This document shows positions 33,950-46,862 of a DNA stretch of 64,000 nt, in pieces. The DNA lies in the NCBI GenBank assembly GCA_013339895.1, contig JABACO010000001.1, forward strand, positions 8,660,020-8,724,019, written 5' to 3'. Numbering within the stretch: position 1 is the first letter of the stretch; every line of letters starts with the position of its first letter. Below the pieces are notes generated by a model. The model was given only the letters and a program-made list of their open reading frames with translations, did not search any database and had not been told where the DNA came from. The translations under genes were made by a program, and so were the position numbers. This DNA comes from Ephydatia muelleri. Lineage: Eukaryota; Porifera; Demospongiae; Spongillida; Spongillidae.

Positions 33950-34749
33950 GCCCATCCCGGCTAGCAAGCATCAGGTGGCAGCCTTTGCAACCAACCTCTG
34001 GCCAACCGTCACCCTTCAGACTATCCACGTGTATCTGGCTGGGGTATCGTTCCTGCACCACGTGGAGGTCTCCGGAGCTCAGTGAGTGGTAACCCCACAC
34101 TGAGGTTGCTGTTAAGAGGGATCCGACACTCTCAGGTGTCATTTCCCCCCAGGAGGTACAGATGGCCAATCACATCCAGGATCCTAGCCCAGTTATTGAA
34201 GTCCGCACGAGACAGCAGGTCGCTGCAGCAACAGGACAGGCAGATGATTCAGGCAGTCATGTCATTAGCTTTCTTTGGTTTTTTGAGAGTGGGAGAGTTC
34301 ACGGCCACTCTCCTCCACCCCACCCCACTGTCTAGAGGGGACATCCAGCTGGTTGAACACGTACTCCAAATCAGAGTGAGACGCTCCAAAGCAGACTAAT
34401 GGGGAAAAAGGGCTTTCATCTCTATCGGCTATAGCAGGGATAAGTGCTATCCAGTTCGAGCAATGGAGCAGTACCTGAAGAGGGCCTGCTTGCCGGACTC
34501 TGCTCCCCTGTTCCAATTCAAGAATGGCTCACCACTGACTGCCAAGGCCTTTCGGGCCTTGCTACACCCCACCTAGTTAAGATGGGTGCCAGGTGGTACA
34601 AAACCCACAGCTTCCGCATCGGTGCAGCTACAGCTGCTGCCAAGACAGGATTCTCTGCAACCAAGATAATGCAGATGGGCCGTTGGCTGAGAAAGACTTA
34701 CCAAACATACGTTCCATTTTCCCCAACCCACCTCTCAGCCGCAGCATAG
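33950..34749 (+). pseudogene. tyrosine recombinase of the YR retroelement
   Basis: An N-terminal SAM-like part (VAAFATNLWPTVTLQTIHVY) is followed after a stop/shift at 34081 by the catalytic part. The first Arg is in FFGFLRVGEF, the His-Arg pair in KTHSFRIGAATAAA, and the nucleophile in LRKTYQTYVPF. A stop lies at 34397. It would have joined circular cDNA to the target; now inactive. Confidence 0.85.
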
Positions 34750-37342
34750 ATGGCAAGGGTAGTCCCATGACATCCAACTTATGTTGTGGACTATGTGTAT
34801 TGATGCATAGATGTCACCCTTTGTAACCCCCTGTTCTCACACAATCCGGCTGGTTTAAATGGTAACGTGATCTTTGCATGGGATGTGGGGGGTAAACCTT
34901 GGGCGGGTCCCTACCGGGCTTGACCTTCTAACTGAGGGACCCAAACCTGGACCAGCATCCTGGCTTGGTATGCAGTTCACCCAGTTGGTGGTCAGCACCA
35001 CCATCTGGTGCCTGTCTCGCTGAGTCTCCCCCCACATGACCTAACAAGCCACGCATGGCATGGCCTCAGGGACTCCCAGTTGGTGACCACGGGAGCTCCC
35101 CACGGTCAACAGGTCGGGATTGCAGGGTCACAGCTCAGGGATTTTTTTGCCCTGGCCCCCTATTCTCGCCAATCAGTCAACTAGGCACGTTGGGGGACAC
35201 GAGCACAGAAGCATGTAGCTGAGGAGCTTAGGCGCTGGGTGCCTACACCTACTTAGCCTGGGAAGTTACTAGTCATGGTAATTAAGTTTGGAATTCTGTA
35301 CCTATAGTATTATATATTCTCATGATAAGATTTACATGCAGTCATGTACTCGTAAAACAAATTGATCTGTATCTATTGTGAATATTTTAAAAGCCATCTC
35401 CAGGCTCATGCCAGGTTATCAAGCATTGAGACTGGACAGCCATCAATTGCATGCAAATGCAAAACATCTCATATAGCTTTCTACTACAATGTTATACAGC
35501 ATATGATAGAACATTATGAAAGCAACTGACATTAATTTTGTTTAATATACATGTAAATTTCTGCACTGGACAAGCTGAAATGTTTCGTTATCATAACACC
35601 TTCCACAGATCAAGCTACATGTACCTTGCCTGGTCATTGTTCTTGCATGTATGTGCAGACTGTCTGGGACGGTAGGTGGTATAGAATTAAAATCTGAAAT
35701 GGTCGTGCCTGTGTTGCTACATTGTACAGACTGTAGAATGCAAGTGTGAAGCCCAATCCCAGTACATAATCAGTCAAGCCTCTTCAGGACTCTCTTTTGC
35801 GCTGTGATACAATTCATGTACCGAAGGCGCCCTCGTTCACTTGCTGAAAGATTAAAGAATTTATCAGATGCAAGACGGGGGCGCATCCTAAACCCTAAAC
35901 CCCAAGTATCTTCATAAGACCGCTGCTGCGCAGCTGTGTTTAGTCATGTACAACTGCAGCACAATGTTAGACAGAAAATAACCATCAGCTATGCCTTTAT
36001 AGTCATTGGTTGCTTCTGTGCAGTAATCACCAGACTCATGCAGCTATCTGAAGAATGTTTCATCTCACTCGAGATCCAGATATGTCAAAGTTTCAACTGG
36101 AAAAGATTGTATTGTTAGATATAATTACATCAATTCATGTATACTTTACCACAGTGCAACAATTTCACATGACAACTTGTGTAGACCCTAAGCTAGATTA
36201 ATCAAAGAGGCCATGTAACCACTGATGAATGATGCGTAGGCCACTTATTCATATTTAACTGGCCTGTGATCACACTTTGTCTGATGCATTCTGAAAGCCT
36301 TGGCAAAAATATCAGCTTCAGCCATCAAGGTAGGAGGTGTAGATCGGTTTAGTTTACAGAAGCTGCAATGAATTAGAAGCCCTTTTCAATATCACTCTGA
36401 CCTGAGCTTAGGTTTGACAAATACTATGCAAACTACCAATACTATTCACTTGTCTGTACGTTATTTCCTACACCATCGAGATCTCCAGAAAGTGGTGTAA
36501 AGCTTACACCTATCTCAAGGTCACAATAGTCCTACCAGTAATAGTCATAGATCAAGGCATCAAATGCTTCATGTCATGCTCACAGCATAAGTACCTCAAA
36601 CCTAATTGGCAGCCAAGTTGCTAAGGTGTAACAACTGGAAAGAACAATAGGCCAAGTCATAATCACCTGAGAACTATCACTTTGACAAAATGTTTTTTTC
36701 TTCCGACACAGTGTCCTTCAAATCATGGTATAAGGACATCACATTAGTCTAAATGATATTCATAAAAAAGTCTGAGAATGACCAGATAGACAAAGGCTTA
36801 AGGGTCAATATTGAATGAATCCACAATATGGGCTCCCAGTTCAGTTGTACCTAGACTATTCAATACTATCAGAGCTAGAACAGTTATTCCACTAATAAAT
36901 TAACAACCGCACAATTTTGCAAAGGCCACGAGATAGTCTATTCTGCATAACCTAATTTGCAGCTGTGGCTACAACACAGATCTGGGCTTCTAACCCCAAA
37001 TCATGGCCAGCATAATGGCTTGGACTGTAGGCTGACCAATGGTAGCGAGTATTTATTTTAGTCTGATCGCTGTCTGTACTTTAGTGGACAAACAATGTTG
37101 GTAAAACAAATTTCAGTGCATGGGTACATAGGAATAGCCTAGAAATATATATTTAAAACATGGCACAAGCTGTTCATTGAATATTCTCTTTTGGAAGCAA
37201 TGAAGAGGAAAATCATCCAACTGCTGCAGTTGCCCAAATTACAGTTATATTATTAATACCATTCATTATAGGGGCCACTATGCATTGTACTTAACGTGGT
37301 ATGTTCTGATAACAAGTCTATCAATGTGTTTCTACAATTCAG

Positions 37343-37535
37343 TTTCAGCCTGAAGTATGCAATTACTTCATCGTGGCAAGTACTGGAAACCAGGTTTTCT
37401 CATTTTCACACCTTAAGCCACTTGTGTCCAATGGAGTGTCGACAATCAATATTCAGCTTGCTACAAACAATATATTTAATCTGAAAATCGTTGCTACTAA
37501 CAGTTATGGTAACTCAACCACTTATGCCACAATAA
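37343..37535 (+). CDS. Receptor gene, FN3 domain 2, second half
   Basis: Acceptor TTCTACAATTCAG| and donor |GTAAGTG; phase 0 to 1. It encodes FQPEVCNYFIVASTGNQVFS and, near the end, FNLKIVATNSYGNSTTYATI, the F and G strands of an FN3 domain. It joins in phase to the exon at 21729. Choosing this acceptor rather than one near 37273 removes an apparent frameshift. Confidence 0.78.
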
Positions 37536-37602
37536 GTAAGTGATTATCAGCACAAATTCATGGGTTCCTTCATGTGCTTTCACTGAACGTCAATGAATCT
37601 AG

Positions 37603-37926
37603 GTTCTTTTGATGTTGTCAATGTAACCATTGAGATCTCACCCACAACTGGGTTGTGTGAAGTAATGTGTGCTTATAATTCTGGCTCGAATGCACAAGGA
37701 TGTTTGGTGTTCCTCAAACATGAAGCTACTGGTGAATTGTACTGCATTTCACTGTATTTTAACAACACTTTTATGGCTGTTATGAAGGAAACATTAGAGT
37801 GCCGTTCAAGTTTACTTCAGAGTGGAATGTATTATGTAAATGCCTCTGACATTGAAAAGAATGGGAGTATTTCAGAAACACTGGCCATTACGAATATGAT
37901 GCGTACTTGCAATCCACAGCATCCAG
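37603..37926 (+). CDS. Receptor gene, Cys-rich membrane-proximal ectodomain
   Basis: A 324-bp phase 1-1 exon with |GTAAAT donor. The 108 residues have Cys at GLCEVMC, QGCLVF, LYCIS, LECRS and RTCNP, several N-glycosylation sites (NVT, NNT, NAS, NGS) and alternating hydrophobics, so a beta fold outside the cell is likely. I have the impression of similar GCLV domains in sponge receptors but cannot name the family. Confidence 0.82.
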
Positions 37927-37977
37927 GTAAATTATGAAGCTATCATTCATCGTATTATTCATTATTGTCTATTACAG

Positions 37978-38001
37978 CTTCAGATGAGACAAACATAGCA
38001 G
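37978..38001 (+). CDS. Receptor gene, 24-bp linker microexon
   Basis: TATTACAG| to G|GTAAAC, phase 1-1, encoding ASDETNIA. It supplies a short polar stalk just outside the membrane. The matching phases on both sides support it despite its size. Confidence 0.65.
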
Positions 38002-38881
38002 GTAAACAATGCATTTAGCTTGCTGTTAATTATGCAATAGCTCAATAATTTAGAACAACCTGCTATAGAACCAGTGAACCAAACTATTAGAAAGAGAGAA
38101 CTGTCCACTCTATGACTCCCTTAAGTAGATTTCAGACTGATTAAAAAATACATAGACCAATAGTATGTACAGTATATTAGCATATTGAATTACAAATACA
38201 ATTCTGGCACTTTTTGCAAGTGCTGTCAATATATAATGTTCGCTAAAAGTATACATACTTATAGACATGTAACAAATAATATAGCAACTATTAACCTACA
38301 TGTATAGATTTCAAAGGGATAAATATAACATAATGAATTGTACCATTTTTAATCATCCTTGCTCTTTCTATCAGAATTGTTTCTTGATTCATTAGATCAT
38401 GTCATCTCCACCAGAGGAAAATTAAAACACCTCTCATGCATGGGACTCATAGTGCAGTCTTTGAATACGAAGCGCACACAACCCATTGATCATACCATAA
38501 ATGATGAAGTGTAAACTGCCTTGATTTTATGTTAGTGCAATGACTTTGCAGCCACAGAGCAAATCACAAGCAGCACAGTATGTCACACCATTATACATTA
38601 AAAACAGGCTAAGATACTAAGATGCTCAATGTGCAGACATGTTAAAGTGCAACTTCGACTGTCCTGCACTGTGTGGATGACATTGTTATTACAATTATTT
38701 TATTACCCCTATAAATATAACAGATATTTCATTAAAATATTATAACTTGCTACTTATTTTTGACTGTTTTCAAAGTGTATACAGTTCAGTATATGTGTGT
38801 TTTAGCCTGCTATACATTATTATGTGTTAAGCAAAAAATAGTATAATGCATCATGTTTACAATTATGCTACTCTCATAAAG

Positions 38882-38965
38882 GTGCTGCTGCTGCAGTGAC
38901 TATTTTGATACTGGTTGTGGTTTCTATATCAATGTGTTTGTATGTTCGTCACAAGAAGAGCAGAA
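38882..38965 (+). CDS. Receptor gene, transmembrane exon
   Basis: 84 bp, phase 1-1, donor |GTAAGTG. It encodes GAAAAVTILILVVVSISMCL followed by YVRHKKSR: one membrane helix with a basic stop-transfer on the cytosolic side. This orients the Ig/FN3 part outside and the ankyrin part inside. Confidence 0.85.
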
Positions 38966-39467
38966 GTAAGTGAAGAGTCAATTAATATTTGTTAAAATTT
39001 GCCTGTGCATTATCAGCATGTTTGCACCCAAAGTGCTACATGAAATGCACAAACACCTGGAAGCATCTAGAAAGACCATTACCTGTTGAAAGATGATTCC
39101 TGTTACTGAATCAGTGTTGCATGTTATACTTGCATACAGTATTTTAGTGTAATTCACATTTACACACAGCTTAGCATGCCACTAACACTTATTCTTATTG
39201 TTGGTAGTAAAAAAATGTTATGTTTATGTTCATATGTTCTGTTTCTGTATGAAGGTTATTTTGCTGCCATAAATGACTACAATGAACTCTGATATAATGC
39301 AATTTTTATGTCCAAATATGAGTACTATGAATAAAACCTTTTAATATTATTTCAATTTACGCATTTTGTTTGATGAAGTGCTAAGAGAATTGCACAGTAT
39401 GTCTGAAAACTTGCTCATAAACATAAATGACTGTATATGTACAATCCATGTACTTTATTTCTCATAG

Positions 39468-39505
39468 AATTCAGAAATCTGAAACCTGATGAGGATAAAA
39501 ACAAG
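39468..39505 (+). CDS. Receptor gene, juxtamembrane exon 1
   Basis: 38 bp, phase 1 to 0, encoding KFRNLKPDEDKNK. It continues the basic juxtamembrane segment and sets phase 0, which every later exon uses. Confidence 0.7.
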
Positions 39506-40069
39506 GTTCGTTCATTATTGCTATGGCAGTGTAAATTACATTGATCAGTGTTAAATTGGATGAGTGGGACAATGTTTAGTTTTTAAAAATTATCATTTGA
39601 AGCACACCCACGGAATGTGTATCTTTATTTTCAGTTGACCCTAGACGAAAGTTTGGTTTGACAAATCAACTTCCCAACACATAGATTTTTCAATTAAAAA
39701 AAGAATTGCTATTGAAAAGATGGATTTACTTTGGATTTTATCACTACATGCAATGATCTCTGGCAAATGCCAATACCCTAAAGGTCATTGCTTTACTTGT
39801 CTGCATGGGCAATGTCACTACTGACTACTCTCATCATCCTTCAGAGTTCTTTTTTAAATCTAGTATGTTGTTAGTATACAGTATGAATTATGACCTATAA
39901 TTGAACATAATTTAAGAATAGCAATTTGAAACAGTTATTGAATTAAATATATATAGAATTAAATTGAATTGTTATTATTAAATGTTTAAGGCAAATGTAT
40001 GCATGAAATGTTTATAATTGATTCAGTTATGATTCTGTACATGCATGGAAATGTTTTATTTTTCACCAG

Positions 40070-40150
40070 ACTCATCCTGTAGAGCTGCATCAACTCACTT
40101 CGTTTGAGGACAATGAAGGACTATCATCAATTCAAAGTGGCAGTGTTGAA
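40070..40150 (+). CDS. Receptor gene, juxtamembrane exon 2
   Basis: 81 bp, phase 0-0, between TTTCACCAG| and |GTAGGT. It encodes THPVELHQLTSFEDNEGLSS then IQSGSVE, a Ser-rich acidic stretch with no domain that I recognise. Confidence 0.7.
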
Positions 40151-40889
40151 GTAGGTTTACGAGTACTGTCATTTGTTTTATAATTTGCATTAAGCCTCCC
40201 AAGACTATAACATGCGCATAATAATCTGATCTGTTAAAATATTTCTGAATACCTTAACAAGATACCTATCCTGAAACCGAGAATATAGTTGATTAATTTT
40301 ATAAGAAGCTTTATTGCTGTTAGTTGCTATATAAAATATTGCAAAACTGCTGATCTGTAAGGAGCTTGCCTGTGCTTCATTTTTGATGGGGCATCATCAT
40401 TGTAGCTGGAGATGTTGAATCTTAATGACGCATTTCAATCAGTAATTTGGTTGGTTCATGAGTTTTTTGTTTTGTTATAATACAAATCTACTATGGCTAC
40501 CAGGGTTGTAGCTGCTCCATAGCTGTGGCATGGACATTGTAGCATTCCCACATGTACATCTCGTACATGAACTTGTAACAAGGATGTGTCAACATCTGAA
40601 AAATGGAGAAACACCTGTGAAGAATTTTAGAGATTGTGCTTTGAATAGGAAGGGGAAGTTACACATCTCACACACACACACACCCTCCCTGCACAATCAA
40701 AGGAGAACCAGTGGAACAGGAGGGTCCATGTCATCTATCTCTTCTAGTAAGATGAAATGTTTGAGTTAGATCTTTGAGCAGTTAGAACCATGTTAGCCAT
40801 ATTTATATGACTAGGCTATACATTTAATACCAAAGAAGTGCACTATACATACAAATACTAAATGCTCAATATAAAGAATGTTCTTCCTC

Positions 40890-41970
40890 TAAAAAGGTAC
40901 GCGCCCAAGTGTCACCTTAGAAGTAAATCCAGCTTGCCAGACTGCTGACGGGTTGAATGACGTACATTGTCTGCCAGAGAAGCCTCATCTTGAGATTGAT
41001 CATCTGGCTCTGCAAGAGGCTCCACTGCGTATTCCTCATCACTGTGGTTGTCAATCACGCCAGGTCCTTCTAGATTCACATGTGTGGTGGTAAAATGGCA
41101 TCTTCCTGAGTCAGGTATGGATCACTCACTGGCAGTATCATCATATCCAACGCATCCTCTACCGATCCCCTTTCCCCAAGTGTCTTATCATTTTGAGAAT
41201 CACCTATTTCATCTTCCTGTAACAATTGCTCTACATACAGCTTTAGCCTATCTAAATGGGCTGTATGATGCTTATGGGGGATGCATCTTGTTTCTATATT
41301 GTACACTCACTAACATCGACAACAGTATAAGGTCCCTTCCAAAATCTGCGCATGCAACTTCTTGGACTGCCCCCTAGTAACTATCGGGTAACGCAAGCTC
41401 ACCTTATTCCCAATTCAACTTTCACATCATAGAGCTCCTTGACATACAGTGGTGCATTGAGTTGGCTGTCGAGTACCTGCAGGTAAACCATACATAATAT
41501 CAATAGGCAGCTGTCATGTTCTCGGGGAACCCTGGTCTCAAAAGAATAGAATTTTAAGAACAGGGATGGCAAAATCACATCTAAAGACAAATGGAGCATA
41601 ATGGGCAACCGCCAAGATGACTCGTTATATTTACATGAGTCCCTACCAATTGTATGGTGTTGGCCACAACATCTCCCTCTGTCAGCCTTGAAGTTCCTCT
41701 TCAGGTGTAAAACACCGGCTTCTTAGAAAGTGGTTGTCTGGATGATCTCTGAGGATTGTGAGGGCCGTAGTAAATCCCATAAATAGATATGTGGGTTGTG
41801 AGCTTTCGTAGTAGGAACTGGCATTTGAGGCGATTGGGCAACTGCTGGAGTAGGTGCACCCTCTGCTATTAGGGTTGTCACCTCCTGTAATGACACCATA
41901 GGCTCCCTGGATTGAATTGAGACAGGACCTGGATCTGTATTCTCCTGGTCCACATAGTGATGACACAGCT
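40890..41970 (-). pseudogene. Ty3/Gypsy integrase C-terminal remnant
   Basis: Shifting minus frames keep LPIDIMYGLPAG, VKELYDVKVELG, YPIVTRGQSKKLH, WKGPYTVVDVSECTI (the GPY motif) and HTAHLDRLKLYVEQ, ending with a tail (about 40900-41050; EPDDQSQDEASLADN). Stops and shifts are frequent. No LTR pair is seen. Confidence 0.7.
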
Positions 41971-42651
41971 TCTCAATGTGGCGACGCCGTGTGTTGAAAA
42001 GAAGAAGTCGATAGCGTTAACCGTTCGGAAGTCATAGCGATTCAAACGTGATGCACTTGCATTACTTTAATACATAATAACGATACGACATTTTTGTAGA
42101 AATCATCCCATATTACTTTCCTAAATGTAAAATACATACATATGAGAATGCTCAAAAGAGAGAATGCATCGTGCTTTACGGAGCGGTCACATGACACATG
42201 TAAGAGGCCTATACAAATGACATCATGTTTCCAATAACCACGGCTGTTTTATTGCATTGAATCGGTGGGCACTTAGTACGCGTAATATTTCCCCGTATAG
42301 CAACCTCCTTGGATAGCAAGAACACACGTAACTTACAACGTCTTACCAGCGAGTGGGGTGTAGCCACCTTTTGAAACTTATAAGATGTTTGAAGCAGTCT
42401 TTTAACTATGATGTCATGTGTTTTCGGATTTGAAATTCACGCGTTCTTAGATTTTGAAGTGCAAAACGTATTTCAATTGACTTGCTTCTCCTGCAGTTTT
42501 CTTAAGCAAACAAGTGGATGAACCGATTATACATAGCAACTGTTATGAGACCTTCTTTTATTCCATTAATAGCAAATCCAACATATCCAGTTTGTGTAGC
42601 TAAGAAACACTTATACAGCTCACCTAATTGTACAAGTTGCACATAAAAAAG

Positions 42652-42945
42652 TACACATTAGCACATTAGCACATTCACACATCAGCAAAAATAACTAAAT
42701 TCACCTTTACATTGTAGAAACTGTTAGTTTTCGTATCAAACCTTTTCGATTCTTGCCGCTTGCCATCTAATGATTTTACTGTTTATGCTAGCCTAGTACT
42801 TACCGACTTGAAATCTATTCAATTAGCTTAGCTCGTATAAACAATGAATGTCATTAGATGGCAAGTGGCAAAATCATAAGGTTTGCTATGAAAAGAAACA
42901 GTTTCTATGATGTGCAAATGTGCTAATATGCTGATGTGCGAGCCG
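42652..42945. mobile_element. ~290-bp foldback MITE
   Basis: The arms share TTGCCGCTTGCCATCTAATGA against TCATTAGATGGCAAGTGGCAA, and outer blocks rich in GCACATTAGCACATT against AATGTGCTAATATGC. No coding sequence. It lies in the intron before the first ankyrin exon. Confidence 0.65.
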
Positions 42946-43395
42946 CTACAACCTTCTTCAGTTGTGTGATCTATGACAATTTTAGAACCATAAAAAAAAA
43001 GTGCCTGATTCTTTTCAGTTTCAGAGTTTGAACTTTCCAGTTGGGGCCTACATGGAGGATAGTGTCCTGTTTATTGTGGCGTCCTTATTTCAGGAAGTTG
43101 TCTTTAATTTTACTATCTGTACACAGGTATAATGATTTATGAATTATTCATCGTAATTTAAGACAAACCCAAATGGTATCTTGTGTTTGTAAAAGGTGCA
43201 AGAAAATAAGTTTATGTAGGTTGCTAGAGTAAAAACCAGCAGGACATGTACTCACCCGTTTTCCCCCCAAAATAGATGATCATTTAAGTATGTGCTTGAT
43301 TTATTCCTAATTAGGAGGACAAACTGGTTGCAAAACACTTTGTTAGACAACAGTTAGTACTATAGATGATATGATTTTTTTTTTTTTTTTTGCAG

Positions 43396-43494
43396 AATGA
43401 ATGTACCCAACTGATGGAGGCATCAAAGTCTGGGAATATTCAGCAATTGACGGCACTTTTGGAGAAAGGTGCCAAAGTCAATCACCAGGATAAG
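43396..43494 (+). CDS. Receptor gene, ankyrin repeat 1
   Basis: 99 bp, phase 0-0, acceptor TTTGCAG| after a T tract, donor |GTGAGT. It encodes NECTQLMEASKSGNIQQLTA then LLEKGAKVNHQDK, a full ankyrin unit (helix 1 LMEASKSG, helix 2 LTALLEKGA, loop VNHQDK). Confidence 0.85.
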
Positions 43495-44653
43495 GTGAGT
43501 ACTATTTAGTTCTGAGCAGTATTAGCCTCATACCCAGACCCGCGTACGTCACATGACTGCTACGCCGCTTGTACACTGGTTCTAGTTGATGGGCCGCTGA
43601 AGCTATTTAGCATTGTACCGGCCAGCTAGGGGGTGTCTGAGGGAGCGATAATTGATTCCTGGGCGTGTTTGGGGGCGGAGCCCGGCCGCGAACGTCATTT
43701 CGAGGACTTTTGAAGGCTCTTCTGGCTATGTTTATCCATTCTGAGTTAACAAAATAGTGACAGCTTTTTTTAAAGCCAATGAAACTGTAAAAATTCAATA
43801 CGGTATTTATTGTTGGAGGTAACAGTGGAGTTACATGTACTCGAGGCAGCGATACAAGTCGCTATTCATGTAGGACTGCAAAGTGGGTTAAAATGAACAG
43901 CTTAATATATAAGACCTATAAACTTAATTTACGATTGTGCGCTTTATACAGCGGGTGGTTTAGATGCACGTGGATGTGTAAGGTCACGAGTTATCCAAAG
44001 CACAAACGCATGTTGTTATCACCTTTGCGTCACACAACAGTTTCTTATGACTGATGAATTTGTTTTTATGGACTAGTGAAGTTTCTGAAAATTTCGTGGG
44101 TGGTGTTCACTGCCTCTGACAAACTCATCCCCAACTAGGTCTATGTTGATACTGTCAACCTCCTTATATTGTAAATGTTCAAGACCATTATGTGGTTGAG
44201 CCTGCTTAGAGACATACTGCTTTGTAATTATGTGCTTAAGCGATGATATACTATAAAGCATATCTTGCTGAGCATTGGTAGCTGCTGCATAACCAACACC
44301 AATCGAGCCACACAACAAATTGTGCTCGATGAAAGATCATGTTGGAACTGAATGCAGTCACGAAGTGAAACTGCATGGGGTGCATGTAACTATGTCAGTT
44401 TCATTAGCCTTGATAGCTGTGCTAAAAATTTAAAGCTGAGCTGAAAGAAGATTTCGATTAAAGACATCTTGTATAAATCCATAACTTGCTTGAAATGCTC
44501 ATGCATCAAAAGGAGTTTGGTTTGCAGCACCTACATGTAGAAGTCAAATCTGTAAAGTTATATATAGTATAACCAGAATGGTTAAATCTATTGTTTACAA
44601 GTAAATAAAAAATTCTGTATACGATAAAGTTGGTGGCACAGAGGATTTAAACA

Positions 44654-44822
44654 CAATTAATGGTGGTGTAAAAAGCACAGAAACAAGATTTGACTGGAAT
44701 GGGACTAGGCCTACTGCGACAACAGCATGCACTATTTTGGAACGTACTGAGTGTGCTTAATATAGGCCTAGTTCATTGTACCCAGTCCCTTGTTTCCTTG
44801 CTTTTTATACCACCATTAATTG
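44654..44822. mobile_element. 169-bp foldback MITE, third copy of the GCAAAAAGCAA family
   Basis: Arms 44654-44687 and 44789-44822 are 34-bp inverted repeats with about three mismatches (CAATTAATGGTGGTRTAAAA, then AGCA and GAAACAAG). Confidence 0.75.
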
Positions 44823-44923
44823 ACTTTCTCGCATAGAAATGGTTAATTTTATTAATTATAAGTTTTATACAGACCATATGGGACAGTTCACGCGAAAATG
44901 TCGTTTCGCATATATATATAAAA

Positions 44924-45175
44924 TGGGACAGTTTCTGCGAAAATTGCCCCACGGTTAAAATGTTATAAAAATGCATCGCGTTTGAATCGCTATACCTTCC
45001 CAACGGATAATGCTATCGACGTTTTATTTTCAATACTTCATATTACACTATTTCTCTATGAAGTGTTGAAAATGAGAAGTCGATAGCGTAATCCGTTGGG
45101 AAGTTATAGCGATTCAAACGCGATGCATTTTTATAACATTTTAACGGTGGGGCAATTTTCGCGGAAACTGTCCCA
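44924..45175. mobile_element. 252-bp palindromic MITE, TGGGACAGTTT family (left copy)
   Basis: TGGGACAGTTTCTGCGAAAA...TTTTCGCGGAAACTGTCCCA with long complementary arms carrying ATGCATCGCGTTTGAATCGC. Same length as the copy at 52430-52681. Confidence 0.85.
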
Positions 45176-45946
45176 AATGTTATAAAAATGCGTCTCGTTT
45201 GAATCGCTATATCTTCCTAACGGTAAACGCTATCAACTTTCTATTCTCACCACTTCATACCACACCATTTCTCTATGGTAAAATACATTCTGGAGTCTTG
45301 CACTTGCTCCGTGCCAGTATTGCAACGCTCGATACCCCACCGAGTTCAAACCCGCTATAACTTTCTGTAGGAGTAATCAAAGCGCTTCAAATTCGGTCTG
45401 TAAGTAGAGAGGTCCTATACCTATCGATTTGTTCTGTTCGTTAATTTTTGTGCAATCCGTTACAGAGATACAGCCGTGCAAAGTTGGTTCAAGTTTCCCG
45501 CTCGAATCGCGCCATTGTACCTACGCGAACCGCTTCCATTCACCGAAGCACATGAATATTCATAAAACCGAAACGTAATAGTTAAGTAGTCTGGGGACCT
45601 GAATTGTTTACTAATTTCGGTTTAAGTTTTAGACGTTGACTTGCGCGTGTGATTTCGAACGGTGCGAAGACGACAGGATATAAGATCAATCCGACGAAGA
45701 AGTTTGAGAGCGGTAGCGATCGGTGGCAGATAGCTGTGGAGCAGACAGTGGAGTACCTGCATGCAGTACGCAACTACTGTGGAGTGGACCCTACGGCAGA
45801 CAGCAGTGGAATGAGCACTACAGCAAACGAAACCTAAGGCAGGCAGCTACATGTATGTAATGGACCCCATGGCAGAAAATAGGACAGAGGAAAAAGTTCA
45901 TATCTATTACTATCAACAAGGCCAGGCACAGCTGTGGAATGGATTC

Positions 45947-46428
45947 CCCGGGAGAAAAAAACGGCGTTATCGCGCGTTATCGCGCGTGAAAAACGGCCAT
46001 AACAACGCCAAATTACGCGGTCTTCAAAACGCTGTATCTTCTTGATTGTGCAATATAGTGGAGCTGCATTTTGCACATTTACAAAGCGGTCCTGTGTCTG
46101 TAGAAGTCCAAAGATGGTTTAGTTTGCGATGCATCGTTCGGAAGATATTCACAATCAACTTAGAGCAAGATTTCGCTGGCTTCAAGTACAAAACCCCGCG
46201 AAATCAAGCCCTTTACTTGAATGTGAATATCTTCGGAACGATGCATCGCAAACTAAACCATCTTTGGACTTCTACAGACACAGGACCGCTTTGTAAATGT
46301 GCAAAATGCAGCTCCACTATATTGCACAATCAAGAAGATACAGCGTTTTGAAGACCTCGTAATTTGGCGTTGTTATGGCCGTTTTTCACGCGCGATAACG
46401 CGCGATAACGCCGTTTTTTTCTCCCGGG
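45947..46428. mobile_element. 482-bp palindromic foldback element, copy 2
   Basis: Same length and ends (CCCGGGAG...CTCCCGGG) as copy 1, with the asymmetric centre in the opposite orientation. Flanks are GGATTC and AATTCC, without the TA duplication seen in copy 1. Confidence 0.9.
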
Positions 46429-46862
46429 AATTCCACAGTGGAATCCAGAGTGCAGTAAACAGCTGTAGAGATGGCAGACAGATAGGTGTGTCCAGGAAAC
46501 AGTGGAACAACTACCAACAAGTGTGGAGTGGACCATATAGTAGACAATACAAATAGGTAGTGTGGACCCTATGACAGATATCAACATTGTACTGTATGGA
46601 ATGGACTCTACTGCAGACATTATGTATACTGTATTGAGTGGACCCTACTGTGTGGACCCTATGGCAGACAATCATCGGAGTGGATCATACAGTAGGCAGA
46701 CAATTGTAGAGTGGACCATATGGTAGAACCTCACAGCAGTGGACACTGACAGCTGAGAAGGACACAGACATGTATGTAACTTTGCAAGCAGCTGTGGAGT
46801 GGACCATACAGCTATTCCTTCCAGTGATTGCCGTGTCAGCCATGGAGTGGACCCTCTTTTGA

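Larger units (their letters stand above)
32482..34749 (+). mobile_element. DIRS/Ngaro-like tyrosine-recombinase retrotransposon, RT core deleted
   Basis: Gag-like SAP, the RT connection, RNase H and tyrosine recombinase occur in family order, but the RT fingers/palm are absent between 32.86 and 33.08 kb. I did not find the terminal repeats; related non-coding sequence may extend to about 32.3 and 35.3 kb. Confidence 0.75.

Noticed and set aside
37273..37343. Upstream acceptor (ATTATAG|) for the second half of FN3-2, reading GPLCIVLNVVCSDNKSINVF
   Set aside because: It forces a frameshift before the clear FN3 strands; the acceptor at 37343 gives matching phase with no indel.
43607..43798. GC-rich block with a 63-codon minus ORF
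   Set aside because: No protein-like features; probably a fragment of a non-coding repeat.
46046..46351. 101-codon ORFs in the foldback copies (also 8237-8542, 48050-48355)
   Set aside because: Both strands of the palindrome give the same ORF because the arms are inverted repeats; no protein features.
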